From contig JAFLJZ010000208.1 of NCBI GenBank assembly GCA_022712775.1, forward strand, positions 1 through 5,803: DNA of 5,803 nt. The letters are read 5' to 3'. Origin of the DNA: Sulfurimonas sp. GTDB taxonomy: Bacteria > Campylobacterota > Campylobacteria > Campylobacterales > Sulfurimonadaceae. Both the position numbers and the translations under genes were made by a program. The notes under the pieces are model-generated. The model ran no database searches, was not told the DNA's origin, and saw only the letters and a list, made by a program, of their open reading frames with translations. Below, in pieces: positions 1 to 5,771 of the stretch (position 1 is its first letter; each line of letters opens with the position of its first letter).

Positions 1-648
1 AAGGAACTAATAGAGGAGTATCTCAAAAAGATAGGCATCTCTGAAAACTTCAAAAGATTATCCTTTGTATTTCATTCCAAAGATGAGCGAAATCCACACT
101 ATCATATAATTTTTTCAGGTATCAATAAGCATAGCAATACATTTGATATTAACAACTTTTTTAATCCTAAGATAAAAGGCGAAGCCCAAAGAGATAAAAA
201 TAATAATCTAATCTATCAAATTGAGAACAGAGGAAAAAGAAAAGGATTGCCTAAACTCGATAGTGATAATAATAAACTTGTAAAGTATCACTCTACAAGA
301 AGAAACGGTGTTCAAGACCTCCAAAACAGCTGGTCAGACCATCTCACGAGGTCAAAAAACACAAACTACTCTAATAAAAAACAGTTCCTAAGTATTTTGG
401 GGTTTTCTAAACCTATTTGGCATAGATTTAACGAACAGAGCAAACAAAGAGTATATCTCATCAGGGAAACAGATACAGAGAGGAATAAGGCTCTCTTAGA
501 TGGCAATTATGAGACTGCTAAGGAACTCGAAGAGTTTATGAGAAGTGAGATTGAAAAAGTTTTGGATATTGCACAGGATATTCAGATGGATATAGCAATA
601 GAGAGAAAAAACTCTCTAAAATTAAAAATATTAACACCAAACCAATAA
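1..648 (+). CDS. Relaxase/mobilization protein, MOB_P-like, C-terminal part (5' end outside window)
   Basis: The frame is open from the first base, so the gene starts upstream of the window; 215 codons are visible. Residues 25-40 of the visible part read HSKDERNPHYHIIFSG. This fits the histidine motif of HUH relaxases (H-x5-NPH-x-H-x4-G), whose histidines hold the metal for strand nicking at oriT. The nicking tyrosine motif would lie in the missing N-terminal part. Visible residues 100-215 are charged and largely helical, as expected of a relaxase tail. There is no in-frame ATG, GTG or TTG before the TTG at 247, and that TTG lies downstream of the histidine motif, so it is not the true start. 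The next gene begins 12 bases after the stop, which suggests one mobilization operon. The protein would act in the cytoplasm on the element's DNA to begin conjugal transfer. The family call is firm; the MOB_P subclass is inferred from the motif. Confidence 0.82.
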   Translation, partial: KELIEEYLKKIGISENFKRLSFVFHSKDERNPHYHIIFSGINKHSNTFDINNFFNPKIKGEAQRDKNNNLIYQIENRGKRKGLPKLDSDNNKLVKYHSTRRNGVQDLQNSWSDHLTRSKNTNYSNKKQFLSILGFSKPIWHRFNEQSKQRVYLIRETDTERNKALLDGNYETAKELEEFMRSEIEKVLDIAQDIQMDIAIERKNSLKLKILTPNQ

Positions 649-660
649 AAGGATATGACA

Positions 661-1161
661 ATGATAGAAATAATAATATTTATAGGTGGCTTATTTATAG
701 GCTATATAATTAAAAAGCACAAACCAACTCTCGCCGAGCAACTGCTCAAAAAAGAAAGAGGACACTACAAGATTTGTGAGGATGAAAAAAAAGCACTATC
801 AGATGAAAATGCTATGCTGAAAAATCCAAAGAGATTAATCAAAGAGTTTAACGGAGATACTGGAAGCTCTACCTATGAACTACTTAATAATATGAAAGAC
901 AAACTAACTCTACTTGAAGATAATATATCAGATTTAGCAAAAGACAAAGCAGAACTGACCCAAGATAAAAAAGATTTAATATCAGATATAAGTATAAAAA
1001 AGGATTCTCTCGATAATCAACTGCAAAAAATATATGATAAAGCTATCATAGATATAAATAATCAACTGAAAAAAGCAAGAGATGGAGATATTGAAGATAA
1101 AAATAAATCTCTAACTGCTTTGAAGAAAAAAAGTGAAGCTCTAAACGATAGAAAGATATAA
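661..1161 (+). CDS. Membrane-anchored coiled-coil protein of unknown function, next to the relaxase
   Basis: I do not recognise this family. From the ATG at 661 the protein has 166 residues. Residues 1-17 are a single hydrophobic segment (MIEIIIFIGGLFIGYII) with a GxxxG-like pattern, followed at once by KKHK, so an N-terminal anchor with the rest in the cytoplasm is likely. Residues 65-166 are rich in K, D, E, L and I with heptad-like spacing, predicting a long coiled coil. The start at 661 is preferred over the ATG at 655 because AAAAGGA at 647-653 sits at normal ribosome-binding distance from 661 but almost touches 655; starting at 655 adds two residues. The gene follows the relaxase by 12 bases and is probably co-translated with it. 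A role as mobilization accessory, tying the relaxosome to the membrane or coupling protein, is inferred from position only. Confidence 0.7.
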   Translation: MIEIIIFIGGLFIGYIIKKHKPTLAEQLLKKERGHYKICEDEKKALSDENAMLKNPKRLIKEFNGDTGSSTYELLNNMKDKLTLLEDNISDLAKDKAELTQDKKDLISDISIKKDSLDNQLQKIYDKAIIDINNQLKKARDGDIEDKNKSLTALKKKSEALNDRKI

Positions 1162-1181
1162 TATCTCAACTCACTAACCTA

Positions 1182-1336
1182 TTTATAGTGGGATTTCAAG
1201 CTATATGCGAAGATTTCCCTGAAAACAGCACCATTTTTATAGGGGGATTTTATCGACTTTATAGTGGGATTTTTTTCATCTATTGTGGGATTATAGGCTT
1301 ATGTAGTGGGAAAAGCCATACCCCATAGTGGGTATT
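1182..1336 (+). repeat. Iteron-like array of six direct repeats; candidate replication origin
   Basis: Six copies of a ~15-bp unit lie in the same orientation: 1182-1196 (TTTATAGTGGGATTT), 1236-1250 (TTTATAGGGGGATTT), 1258-1272 (identical to the first), 1279-1293 (TCTATTGTGGGATTA), 1300-1314 (TATGTAGTGGGAAAA) and 1322-1336 (CCCATAGTGGGTATT). Start-to-start distances are 54, 22, 21, 21 and 22 bp, so the last five sit on one face of the helix, two turns apart. GTGGG is the most conserved part (five of six copies). Such spacing is typical of iterons bound by a replication initiator. The array fills the gap between two convergent gene pairs and its last copy reaches the helicase stop codon. No Rep_3-type initiator is visible in the window; the helicase C-terminus or the HTH protein are possible binders. 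A role as copy-number or operator sites is also possible. Confidence 0.72.
1318..1335. other. Inverted repeat formed by the last iteron, next to the helicase stop codon
   Basis: ATACCC at 1318-1323 and GGGTAT at 1330-1335 form a perfect 6-bp stem with a 6-base loop. The right arm is the GTGGG core of the sixth iteron, whose left part has changed from TTT to CCC. The helicase stop codon begins next to it (1336-1338 on the minus strand). It could be a protein-binding palindrome or a weak bidirectional terminator for the converging genes. There is no long T run on either side, so a strong intrinsic terminator is unlikely. Confidence 0.4.
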
Positions 1337-2820
1337 TAAGCAGCTTCTTGATAATACTTGACAAGTTGAGTAGTCAGTCTTTTTTGGTCTGCTTTTGTAG
1401 TGGATACAAGTCTGAGGCAGTTCTCTTTAATACGAACTTTATTGCCTTTGATTGTTCTTTTAGTATCAAGAGTATAATCTTCATATTTAACTTTCATCAA
1501 CTCTTCTCGTAGTTGTTTCCAAGCTTTTTGAGGAGATACCTTTCTTGTAATACCTGCGATATTATGCTCTAAGCAAATAATATATATCTCTTGAAATATT
1601 TTATAAAAACTAAAACTGTTCTCAATAAAATATCTCTGCTTATCGTAGCATAATGATGGCTCTAATTTTTCAAGCTGATTTAAAAAATCAAAATAGCTCT
1701 CTCTGTCATTACGATTAGTGAAGAACTTTGAAATAGTTTTAATATCATTAATAGCACTATGCTCTAAACTATTAAAGTAATCGATATGAGCCTGAGTTTT
1801 TAATTTACTCGGATTGATAACTTTTAGATCACAATGAGCAAGAACTTTAATAAAGTTAGGTAATTCTTTATTCATATCTTCGATAAATATCTCAATCTTA
1901 TCAACTATACTCATTAAGCTATCATTCTTAGGGTTTGGATGGATTAAAAAACATCGTCTATCATATGTATTGATTTTTTTCAATAAGTCATACTCGTTAG
2001 TAAAGAACAGCCAAGAAGCGACATTATCAGTCATCACTACTTCTTTACCTTTAAACTCAATAGGCATAGTAGTTGAGCCAGTCATATCCTTAACCACTTC
2101 GTAATTTAGGGCTTTGAAATTAACTTCATCAAATATAACGAGCTTCATATTCATTAATTGAGCATTGAATTGATGTTTATATGAATTATTATTTACAGAT
2201 ACAACTAAACCACTAAGTAATTTATTCATTAAATCTCTGAATACACCTTTACCAGCACCTTGACCTTGTTTGTCTTCATCTGTGCCTTTAAATAGCCAAA
2301 AAATATCCTGTCTCTTATTTTCATAAGCGATAACAGCTATCCAGTTTAAAAAGTTTTGAAGCACAATATCATTCTCATTATGGAAGAGATTACGAAGCAG
2401 TTTAAATATATTTGGACACTCAGATTTTAATAAATCTAATGGATTAACCTCGATACCTATATCACTTTTAGCTTGTATAAATAACGCACTATTGAGATAT
2501 TCATTTAGATGATGCTGTTCTAATCCTATCTCAGGGTCTGTTTCAGAAAAGTATCCAGCTTGTTTGGTTGTTGAAGCTATCGGCTTAACTATGATTAAAA
2601 TAGAGTTCTCTTCTTTTGAGATACTCTCTAAATCCATTGATACTCCAACTTCATCACCAGTTTTTTTATTTGTCTTAATAACTGGCATTATCACGGCAGC
2701 CCAGTCTGATTTATATAATCGCTTTATAGTATTTGTTTTAAGTGAATACACAAATATAATAGTTTTAGCCGTATTGATATAATACTCGTGAGTGATGTTG
2801 TTTGAGGCTGATTTAATCAT
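1336..2820 (-). CDS. SF3-type replicative helicase, DUF5906/D5-like, without a primase domain
   Basis: This 494-residue protein has an ATP-driven helicase core. The Walker A loop GQGAGKG is at residues 186-192, Walker B LVIFDE at 227-232, an SF3 motif C/sensor stretch WLFFTNE at 270-276, and a likely arginine finger in DRR at 287-289. Residues ~405-472 follow the pattern of the winged-helix tail of D5-like phage primase-helicases. Residues ~100-180 resemble the helical region that precedes the core in these proteins. I see no archaeo-eukaryotic primase motifs in the first 100 residues, so this looks like the helicase half only; related phage proteins, such as the NrS-1 polymerase of a vent Campylobacterota phage, carry a primase-polymerase in front. 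The start is well supported by TAAGGAGGT eight bases upstream. The gene follows the HTH gene by 13 bases and runs into the iteron array, so a role in unwinding the element's origin is likely. A partner primase would have to come from the host. Confidence 0.8.
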   Translation of the reverse strand: MIKSASNNITHEYYINTAKTIIFVYSLKTNTIKRLYKSDWAAVIMPVIKTNKKTGDEVGVSMDLESISKEENSILIIVKPIASTTKQAGYFSETDPEIGLEQHHLNEYLNSALFIQAKSDIGIEVNPLDLLKSECPNIFKLLRNLFHNENDIVLQNFLNWIAVIAYENKRQDIFWLFKGTDEDKQGQGAGKGVFRDLMNKLLSGLVVSVNNNSYKHQFNAQLMNMKLVIFDEVNFKALNYEVVKDMTGSTTMPIEFKGKEVVMTDNVASWLFFTNEYDLLKKINTYDRRCFLIHPNPKNDSLMSIVDKIEIFIEDMNKELPNFIKVLAHCDLKVINPSKLKTQAHIDYFNSLEHSAINDIKTISKFFTNRNDRESYFDFLNQLEKLEPSLCYDKQRYFIENSFSFYKIFQEIYIICLEHNIAGITRKVSPQKAWKQLREELMKVKYEDYTLDTKRTIKGNKVRIKENCLRLVSTTKADQKRLTTQLVKYYQEAA

Positions 2821-2827
2821 ATTATCG

Positions 2828-2836
2828 ACCTCCTTA
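2828..2836 (-). promoter_or_regulatory. Strong ribosome binding site of the helicase gene
   Basis: On the minus strand TAAGGAGGT matches the anti-Shine-Dalgarno sequence almost fully and lies seven bases before the helicase ATG (2818-2820). Its TAA is also the stop codon of the upstream HTH gene, so the two genes are translationally linked. It is a much better site than those of the other genes here, which suggests the helicase is efficiently translated from the shared message. Confidence 0.75.
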
Positions 2837-3079
2837 TGCTACAAGCTGAACATTAGACATATATTCAGCTACACAAGTAATCGGAAATAATACACGAGCA
2901 TTCTTAGCATTACCAAGCTTTTTATATTGCGGTATGCCGTAGCCTTTTGAGATATAGTTATTTACAGCAGAAACAGAACAGTCTAATTCAGAAGCCAACT
3001 CTGCTTTATTGATGAATGATTTTTGATATTTTTGGATTAGCTCATTATATAGAGTGTCTTGGAGTTGAGTGAAAGTCAT
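2834..3079 (-). CDS. Small helix-turn-helix DNA-binding protein (excisionase/AlpA-like)
   Basis: This 81-residue protein has a clear helix-turn-helix at about residues 25-46 (KAELASELDCSVSAVNNYIS), followed by a short basic segment with KKLGNAKNAR at 53-62, probably a wing. Size and layout resemble AlpA/excisionase-type regulators that sit beside integrases in phages and islands. The ATG at 3077-3079 is preceded by AAAGG seven bases upstream (3086-3090), which supports it. The gene is first in a two-gene unit with the helicase (13-bp gap, shared TAA/Shine-Dalgarno) and lies between integrase and helicase. It may control the replication genes, direct excision by binding near the attachment site, or load the helicase at the iterons. 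The HTH is seen directly; the particular role is inferred. Confidence 0.68.
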   Translation of the reverse strand: MTFTQLQDTLYNELIQKYQKSFINKAELASELDCSVSAVNNYISKGYGIPQYKKLGNAKNARVLFPITCVAEYMSNVQLVA

Positions 3080-3291
3080 AGGAAACCTTTAAAAAAAAAG
3101 ATAACTAATTTAAAAGTGATGAAAGAATAAATCTAATAATCCAAAAAATGGAATACAGACCTATACGGTCAAGTTTTGTTAAATAAGCTTCCTGGATGTT
3201 TTAAAGGTAAAGCTAAGTTGCTTTACTAAGTATTGCCAAAAGTTTAATAGAACCAAGCTTAAAGTACACTTAAGTGATTAAATTTCAATAC
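3080..3291. other. Non-coding leader between integrase and HTH gene, with hairpin and palindromes
   Basis: No open frame of note lies in this 212-bp gap, which must hold the promoter of the HTH-helicase unit on the minus strand. It contains a perfect stem GTAAAGC/GCTTTAC at 3207-3213 and 3220-3226 with a 6-base loop, a 10-bp palindrome CACTTAAGTG at 3267-3276, and a small inverted repeat GACC-TATAC-GGTC at 3158-3170. On the minus strand TTGACC (3172-3167) looks like a -35 box, but no good -10 stands at the right distance. The hairpin lies after the integrase stop and could end its transcript, though it lacks a T run. The palindromes could be operators for the HTH protein. Confidence 0.4.
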
Positions 3292-4470
3292 TCAAAATTC
3301 TTCAAATATTTTATCGTGCTTCTCCTGTCTATCTTCTTCTAAATAATGAGAATACCTTTCAGTCATTTGGGTTGTCTTGTGTCCGAGATTATATTTAATA
3401 TCTAAAAGGGTGAACTTTTTACTCTTAGCGAGCCAAGTCGCATAAGTATGCCTGAGGCTATGAGTTGTTATTCGACTTTTCAGTAAAAGCTTTTGCTCTT
3501 GGGTTAAAGCTGTTTCCCCTTTTTCTATCTCTTGCTTATTGTTTTTTATTAATTTATCGACTATCTCTTGCCATTGCTTTGGCATTTGTATCATTATTTT
3601 ATTATTATCAGATGGAAATAATAAGATATTATTTTTTGGTAATGTTTCTAATACTTGCTTGATTAATTTAGTTATAGGGATATGTCGAGGATTTCCTTTT
3701 TTTGTTTTTTTGAAATAGATTAACTTATCTTCTAAGTCAATATTATTCCAAGTAAGAGAAGCAACTTCTGAAAATCTTGCCCCAGTAAATAATAAGAAAA
3801 CTGTAAGGTCATACATTCGACTTGTTGGTCGCTCCTTTAATTTTTCCAGTAGTTCGATAGCTTGTTTCTTAGTGAGATAGCCCTCTTTTTGATTATCAGG
3901 CTGTGACATATATACTCTACCTTTTGCGATAGGATTAGAATAATTTTTTATAAGCTCATTATTAATAGCAAAATTAATAGTAGCTCTTGCTACTCCTAAA
4001 ATACCAGATACTGTGCTATCAGAATATTTTTTTAACTTTTCAGTTTTTAAGTCGTTGAAGCTTTTTTGATTTAGTGTATGAAGTTCTTCATCGTGAAACT
4101 CAGCTAAATGATTTGTATATAACTCTTCATCTTTTTTCCAAGTTTTCTTATTTTCTTTGGCAAATATAAAATATTTTTCAAAGGCATTACTAAAAGTAAA
4201 TCTCTTCCTATTTTTCTTTTTAATTGGTAACGGTAGGTCTAATTTTAGAGCATTTATTGTGTCGTCATATATGGTTTTAACATGAGTAATATTAAAACCA
4301 TTAGAAGCTTTTCCTACCAAAGTTTCAATATTTTTCTTTTTATCATCCACCATAATTTTATAACTAATATAGTATGATTTATCTATTTTTCCATTACTCT
4401 TAGAATATCTCCAAAAAACACCAGTATATCTTGTTTTATGTCTTTTATTTATATCAATATCATTATCCAT
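3292..4470 (-). CDS. Tyrosine recombinase/integrase of a tRNA-integrated element
   Basis: This 392-residue protein is a complete phage-type integrase. The catalytic set is visible: R232 in TGARFSEV, the beta-hairpin lysine K258 in KKTKKGNPRHIPI, H337 and R340 in THSLRHTYATW, H364 in LGHKTT and the nucleophile Y373 in MTERYSHY. Residues ~90-185 form the core-binding SAM-like domain, and the first ~85 residues form the arm-binding region. The ATG at 4468-4470 follows AAAGG with normal spacing (4475-4479). The gene lies 167 bp from a 3' fragment of tRNA-Asn and points away from it. It therefore very likely inserts and excises the element at the 3' end of tRNA-Asn by cutting and rejoining one strand at a time through the tyrosine. 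Nothing is missing from the active site, so the enzyme should be functional. The next gene on this strand, the HTH protein, is the likely directionality factor. Confidence 0.93.
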   Translation of the reverse strand: MDNDIDINKRHKTRYTGVFWRYSKSNGKIDKSYYISYKIMVDDKKKNIETLVGKASNGFNITHVKTIYDDTINALKLDLPLPIKKKNRKRFTFSNAFEKYFIFAKENKKTWKKDEELYTNHLAEFHDEELHTLNQKSFNDLKTEKLKKYSDSTVSGILGVARATINFAINNELIKNYSNPIAKGRVYMSQPDNQKEGYLTKKQAIELLEKLKERPTSRMYDLTVFLLFTGARFSEVASLTWNNIDLEDKLIYFKKTKKGNPRHIPITKLIKQVLETLPKNNILLFPSDNNKIMIQMPKQWQEIVDKLIKNNKQEIEKGETALTQEQKLLLKSRITTHSLRHTYATWLAKSKKFTLLDIKYNLGHKTTQMTERYSHYLEEDRQEKHDKIFEEF

Positions 4471-4553
4471 ATTTAACCTTTTTAAAGTGTTTCCATTTTA
4501 TTTCCGACCAATATTAGTTTAGCTTGGTAAGACTTAGATATGTTAAAAATCAG

Positions 4554-4559
4554 ATTATA
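4554..4559 (-). promoter_or_regulatory. Candidate -10 box of the integrase promoter
   Basis: On the minus strand a perfect TATAAT, preceded by GGG, lies about 84 bases before the integrase ATG. No good TTGACA-like -35 box stands 16-18 bases upstream, which is common for sigma-70 promoters in Campylobacterota. The site lies between the integrase and the attachment core, so integrase or HTH protein bound to the attachment arms could affect it. One perfect hexamer in such AT-rich DNA can arise by chance. Confidence 0.35.
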
Positions 4560-4637
4560 CCCTATTTATCGTTTATTTAAGGGGTTTGAATGAAAGTTGA
4601 TAAGAGTTAAGAAAACTTTGCAATATAAAGAAAAGAA

Positions 4638-4682
4638 CTGTTAATCACTTGGTCGCTGGTTCGAATCCAGCATCCGGAGCCA
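4638..4682 (+). other. Attachment site (attR): 3' part of tRNA-Asn(GTT)
   Basis: The sequence matches the distal part of a tRNA. There is an anticodon loop CTGTTAA with GTT at 4640-4642, the 3' anticodon stem TCACT, variable bases, a T arm GCTGG-TTCGAAT-CCAGC at 4655-4671, acceptor strand ATCCGGA at 4672-4678, discriminator G and encoded CCA at 4680-4682. The five bases before the loop (AAGAA) cannot pair with TCACT, and no D arm or 5' acceptor strand (expected TCCGGAT) is found upstream, so this is not a working tRNA. A copy starting in the anticodon loop and ending at CCA is the usual duplicated core left by tyrosine recombinases. The element lies to the left and the former downstream flank of the tRNA starts at 4683. 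The 57 bases from 4683 to the IS hold no gene I can see. Confidence 0.85.
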
Positions 4683-4739
4683 TACTTCAACAAACCCCTA
4701 AAATACGAACTTCTGAAGAATTTAACACTCTAAAAGACG

Positions 4740-4771
4740 GACTTAATGAAAAAAATGGGGGTCCGAAACAT
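4740..4771 (+). repeat. Left terminal inverted repeat of the IS
   Basis: This matches the complement of 5772-5803 at 30 of 32 positions; the differences are at 4748 (G, against T in the complement of the right end) and 4756 (T, against C). The inner 15 bases, GGGGGTCCGAAACAT at 4757-4771, are identical. The transposase stop codon (4774-4776) lies just inside. Confidence 0.85.
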
Positions 4772-4773
4772 AA

Positions 4774-5725
4774 CTATTTATGATAATAAACCAAGTAGAA
4801 ATCCACTATTTTCAACTTTAAACTTTTAGTAAACCCATTGTGAATATGCATCAACTTTTTCATAGGTGAAAACACTCCTCCATCAATTGCATTTGTTGTG
4901 TTATCTATGTTGAAGTCAGGATATTTTTTATAGGTAAAAAGGTAAGGTGTATTTCTTCTTAAACTTCTATACGCAGATACTATTTTTGGATGAGTATATG
5001 AAGCTTTTTTTGTAGTTGGATGGATAGATTTTTCAAGTAAAACGTCTTTGTATTTTTCATACCACACATCTAACTTTTTAGTGAATTTTTCTTCTGTAGT
5101 AGTTGTTAAGTTTCGCATTATCTTTTGAAGATCTATGGCTATGTCTAATTTAGGCTTTCGAGTTAAATACTTGTTGATAGTCTTTCTTTGGTGGAAATGG
5201 CACAATTGTATTGGGTACTCCTTAAAAGCCTTGTGTAAGCCTTTAAAACCATCTGTAATGATTGCATTTACTATGTAGCCAAGAAAAAGTAAGTAGTGAA
5301 GTAGCTGTTTGTAGTCTTCTACTATTTCGGTTTGAATATGTTTCCAGATTAATATCTCATTGTGAGTAATATCCTTAAAAACTAAAGTACCAAGTTTATC
5401 CTTCCGTTTGCCATAAAAAGTGGCATCACAAACTATGACAACTGGTCTTGGATTGAATGTTTGTTCTGGTGGTTCGTATTGGAATATTTTATCTCTTATC
5501 CAAGGTACACTTCTGTTGTAGTATTGAGCTAAATGTTTAAGTACTTGTCGTCTTAAAATATACTTTTTGAAAATGATTGCTGGTAGTTTATTTGGTCTTC
5601 TTTTAGATTGGAATTTCTTGTTACAATCATTACATTTATAGCGTTGAACTCCTCGTCGAATTCCTATCTTTTTGGTGTTGTTAGTTCCACAATTTGGACA
5701 ATATTTAGCATTTTTTTACACTCAT
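4774..5725 (-). pseudogene. IS256-family transposase, zinc-ribbon variant; frame broken by one base at a run of seven A
   Basis: One frame on the minus strand is open from 5715 down to the TAG at 4774-4776 but has no ATG, GTG or TTG before the TTG at 5205, deep inside the protein. An ATG at 5723-5725, with AAAAGGG twelve bases before it, begins M-S-V-K and meets a stop at 5705-5707. Reading six instead of seven A (5711-5717) joins it to the long frame and gives 316 residues. The joined protein has a zinc ribbon (C9, C12, C31, C34), a DDE-type core with D100 (VIVCDATFYG) and D158 (IITDGFKGL), the CHFH patch at 175-178, and NTTNAIDGG near 275-283 where IS256 relatives carry the last acidic residue. 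Everything after the A run looks intact. It is either a recent inactivation, a sequencing error, or a gene that relies on slippage at the A run. Confidence 0.75.
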
Positions 5726-5771
5726 TTGTAAAATAATCCCTTTTAAGCCCTATAGTGCCGACTTAAACTTA

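Noticed and set aside
1182..1336. CRISPR array
   Set aside because: The units are ~15 bp with only 6-7 bp between most copies and imperfect repeats; CRISPR repeats and spacers are longer and no cas gene is present.
1394..1408. Seventh iteron (TTTGTAGTGGATACA)
   Set aside because: It lacks one G of the core, lies inside helicase codons and is out of phase (72 bp from the sixth copy).
1306..1512. Plus-strand open frame of 68 codons
   Set aside because: It lies across the iterons and antisense to the helicase 3' end, with no ribosome binding site or recognisable domain; it is a shadow.
2564..2782. Plus-strand open frame of 72 codons
   Set aside because: It is antisense to the helicase N-terminus; its hydrophobic look comes from complementing lysine/asparagine/isoleucine-rich codons.
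3465..3662. Plus-strand open frame of 65 codons, hydrophobic
   Set aside because: It is antisense to the integrase catalytic domain, and its apparent membrane character is a by-product of the lysine-rich minus frame.
4560..4682. Complete tRNA-Asn gene
   Set aside because: There is no D arm or 5' acceptor strand, and the bases before the anticodon loop do not pair with the 3' stem.
4580..4699. Inverted repeat AGGGGTTTG / CAAACCCCT around the tRNA fragment
   Set aside because: It is only 9 bp with over 100 bases between arms; one arm is in the element and the other in the flank, so it would not exist as a unit before integration.
4774..5205. Separate 143-residue protein starting at the TTG at 5205
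   Set aside because: The same frame continues upstream without a stop to 5715 and encodes the zinc ribbon and first two catalytic aspartates, so this is just the C-terminal half of the transposase.
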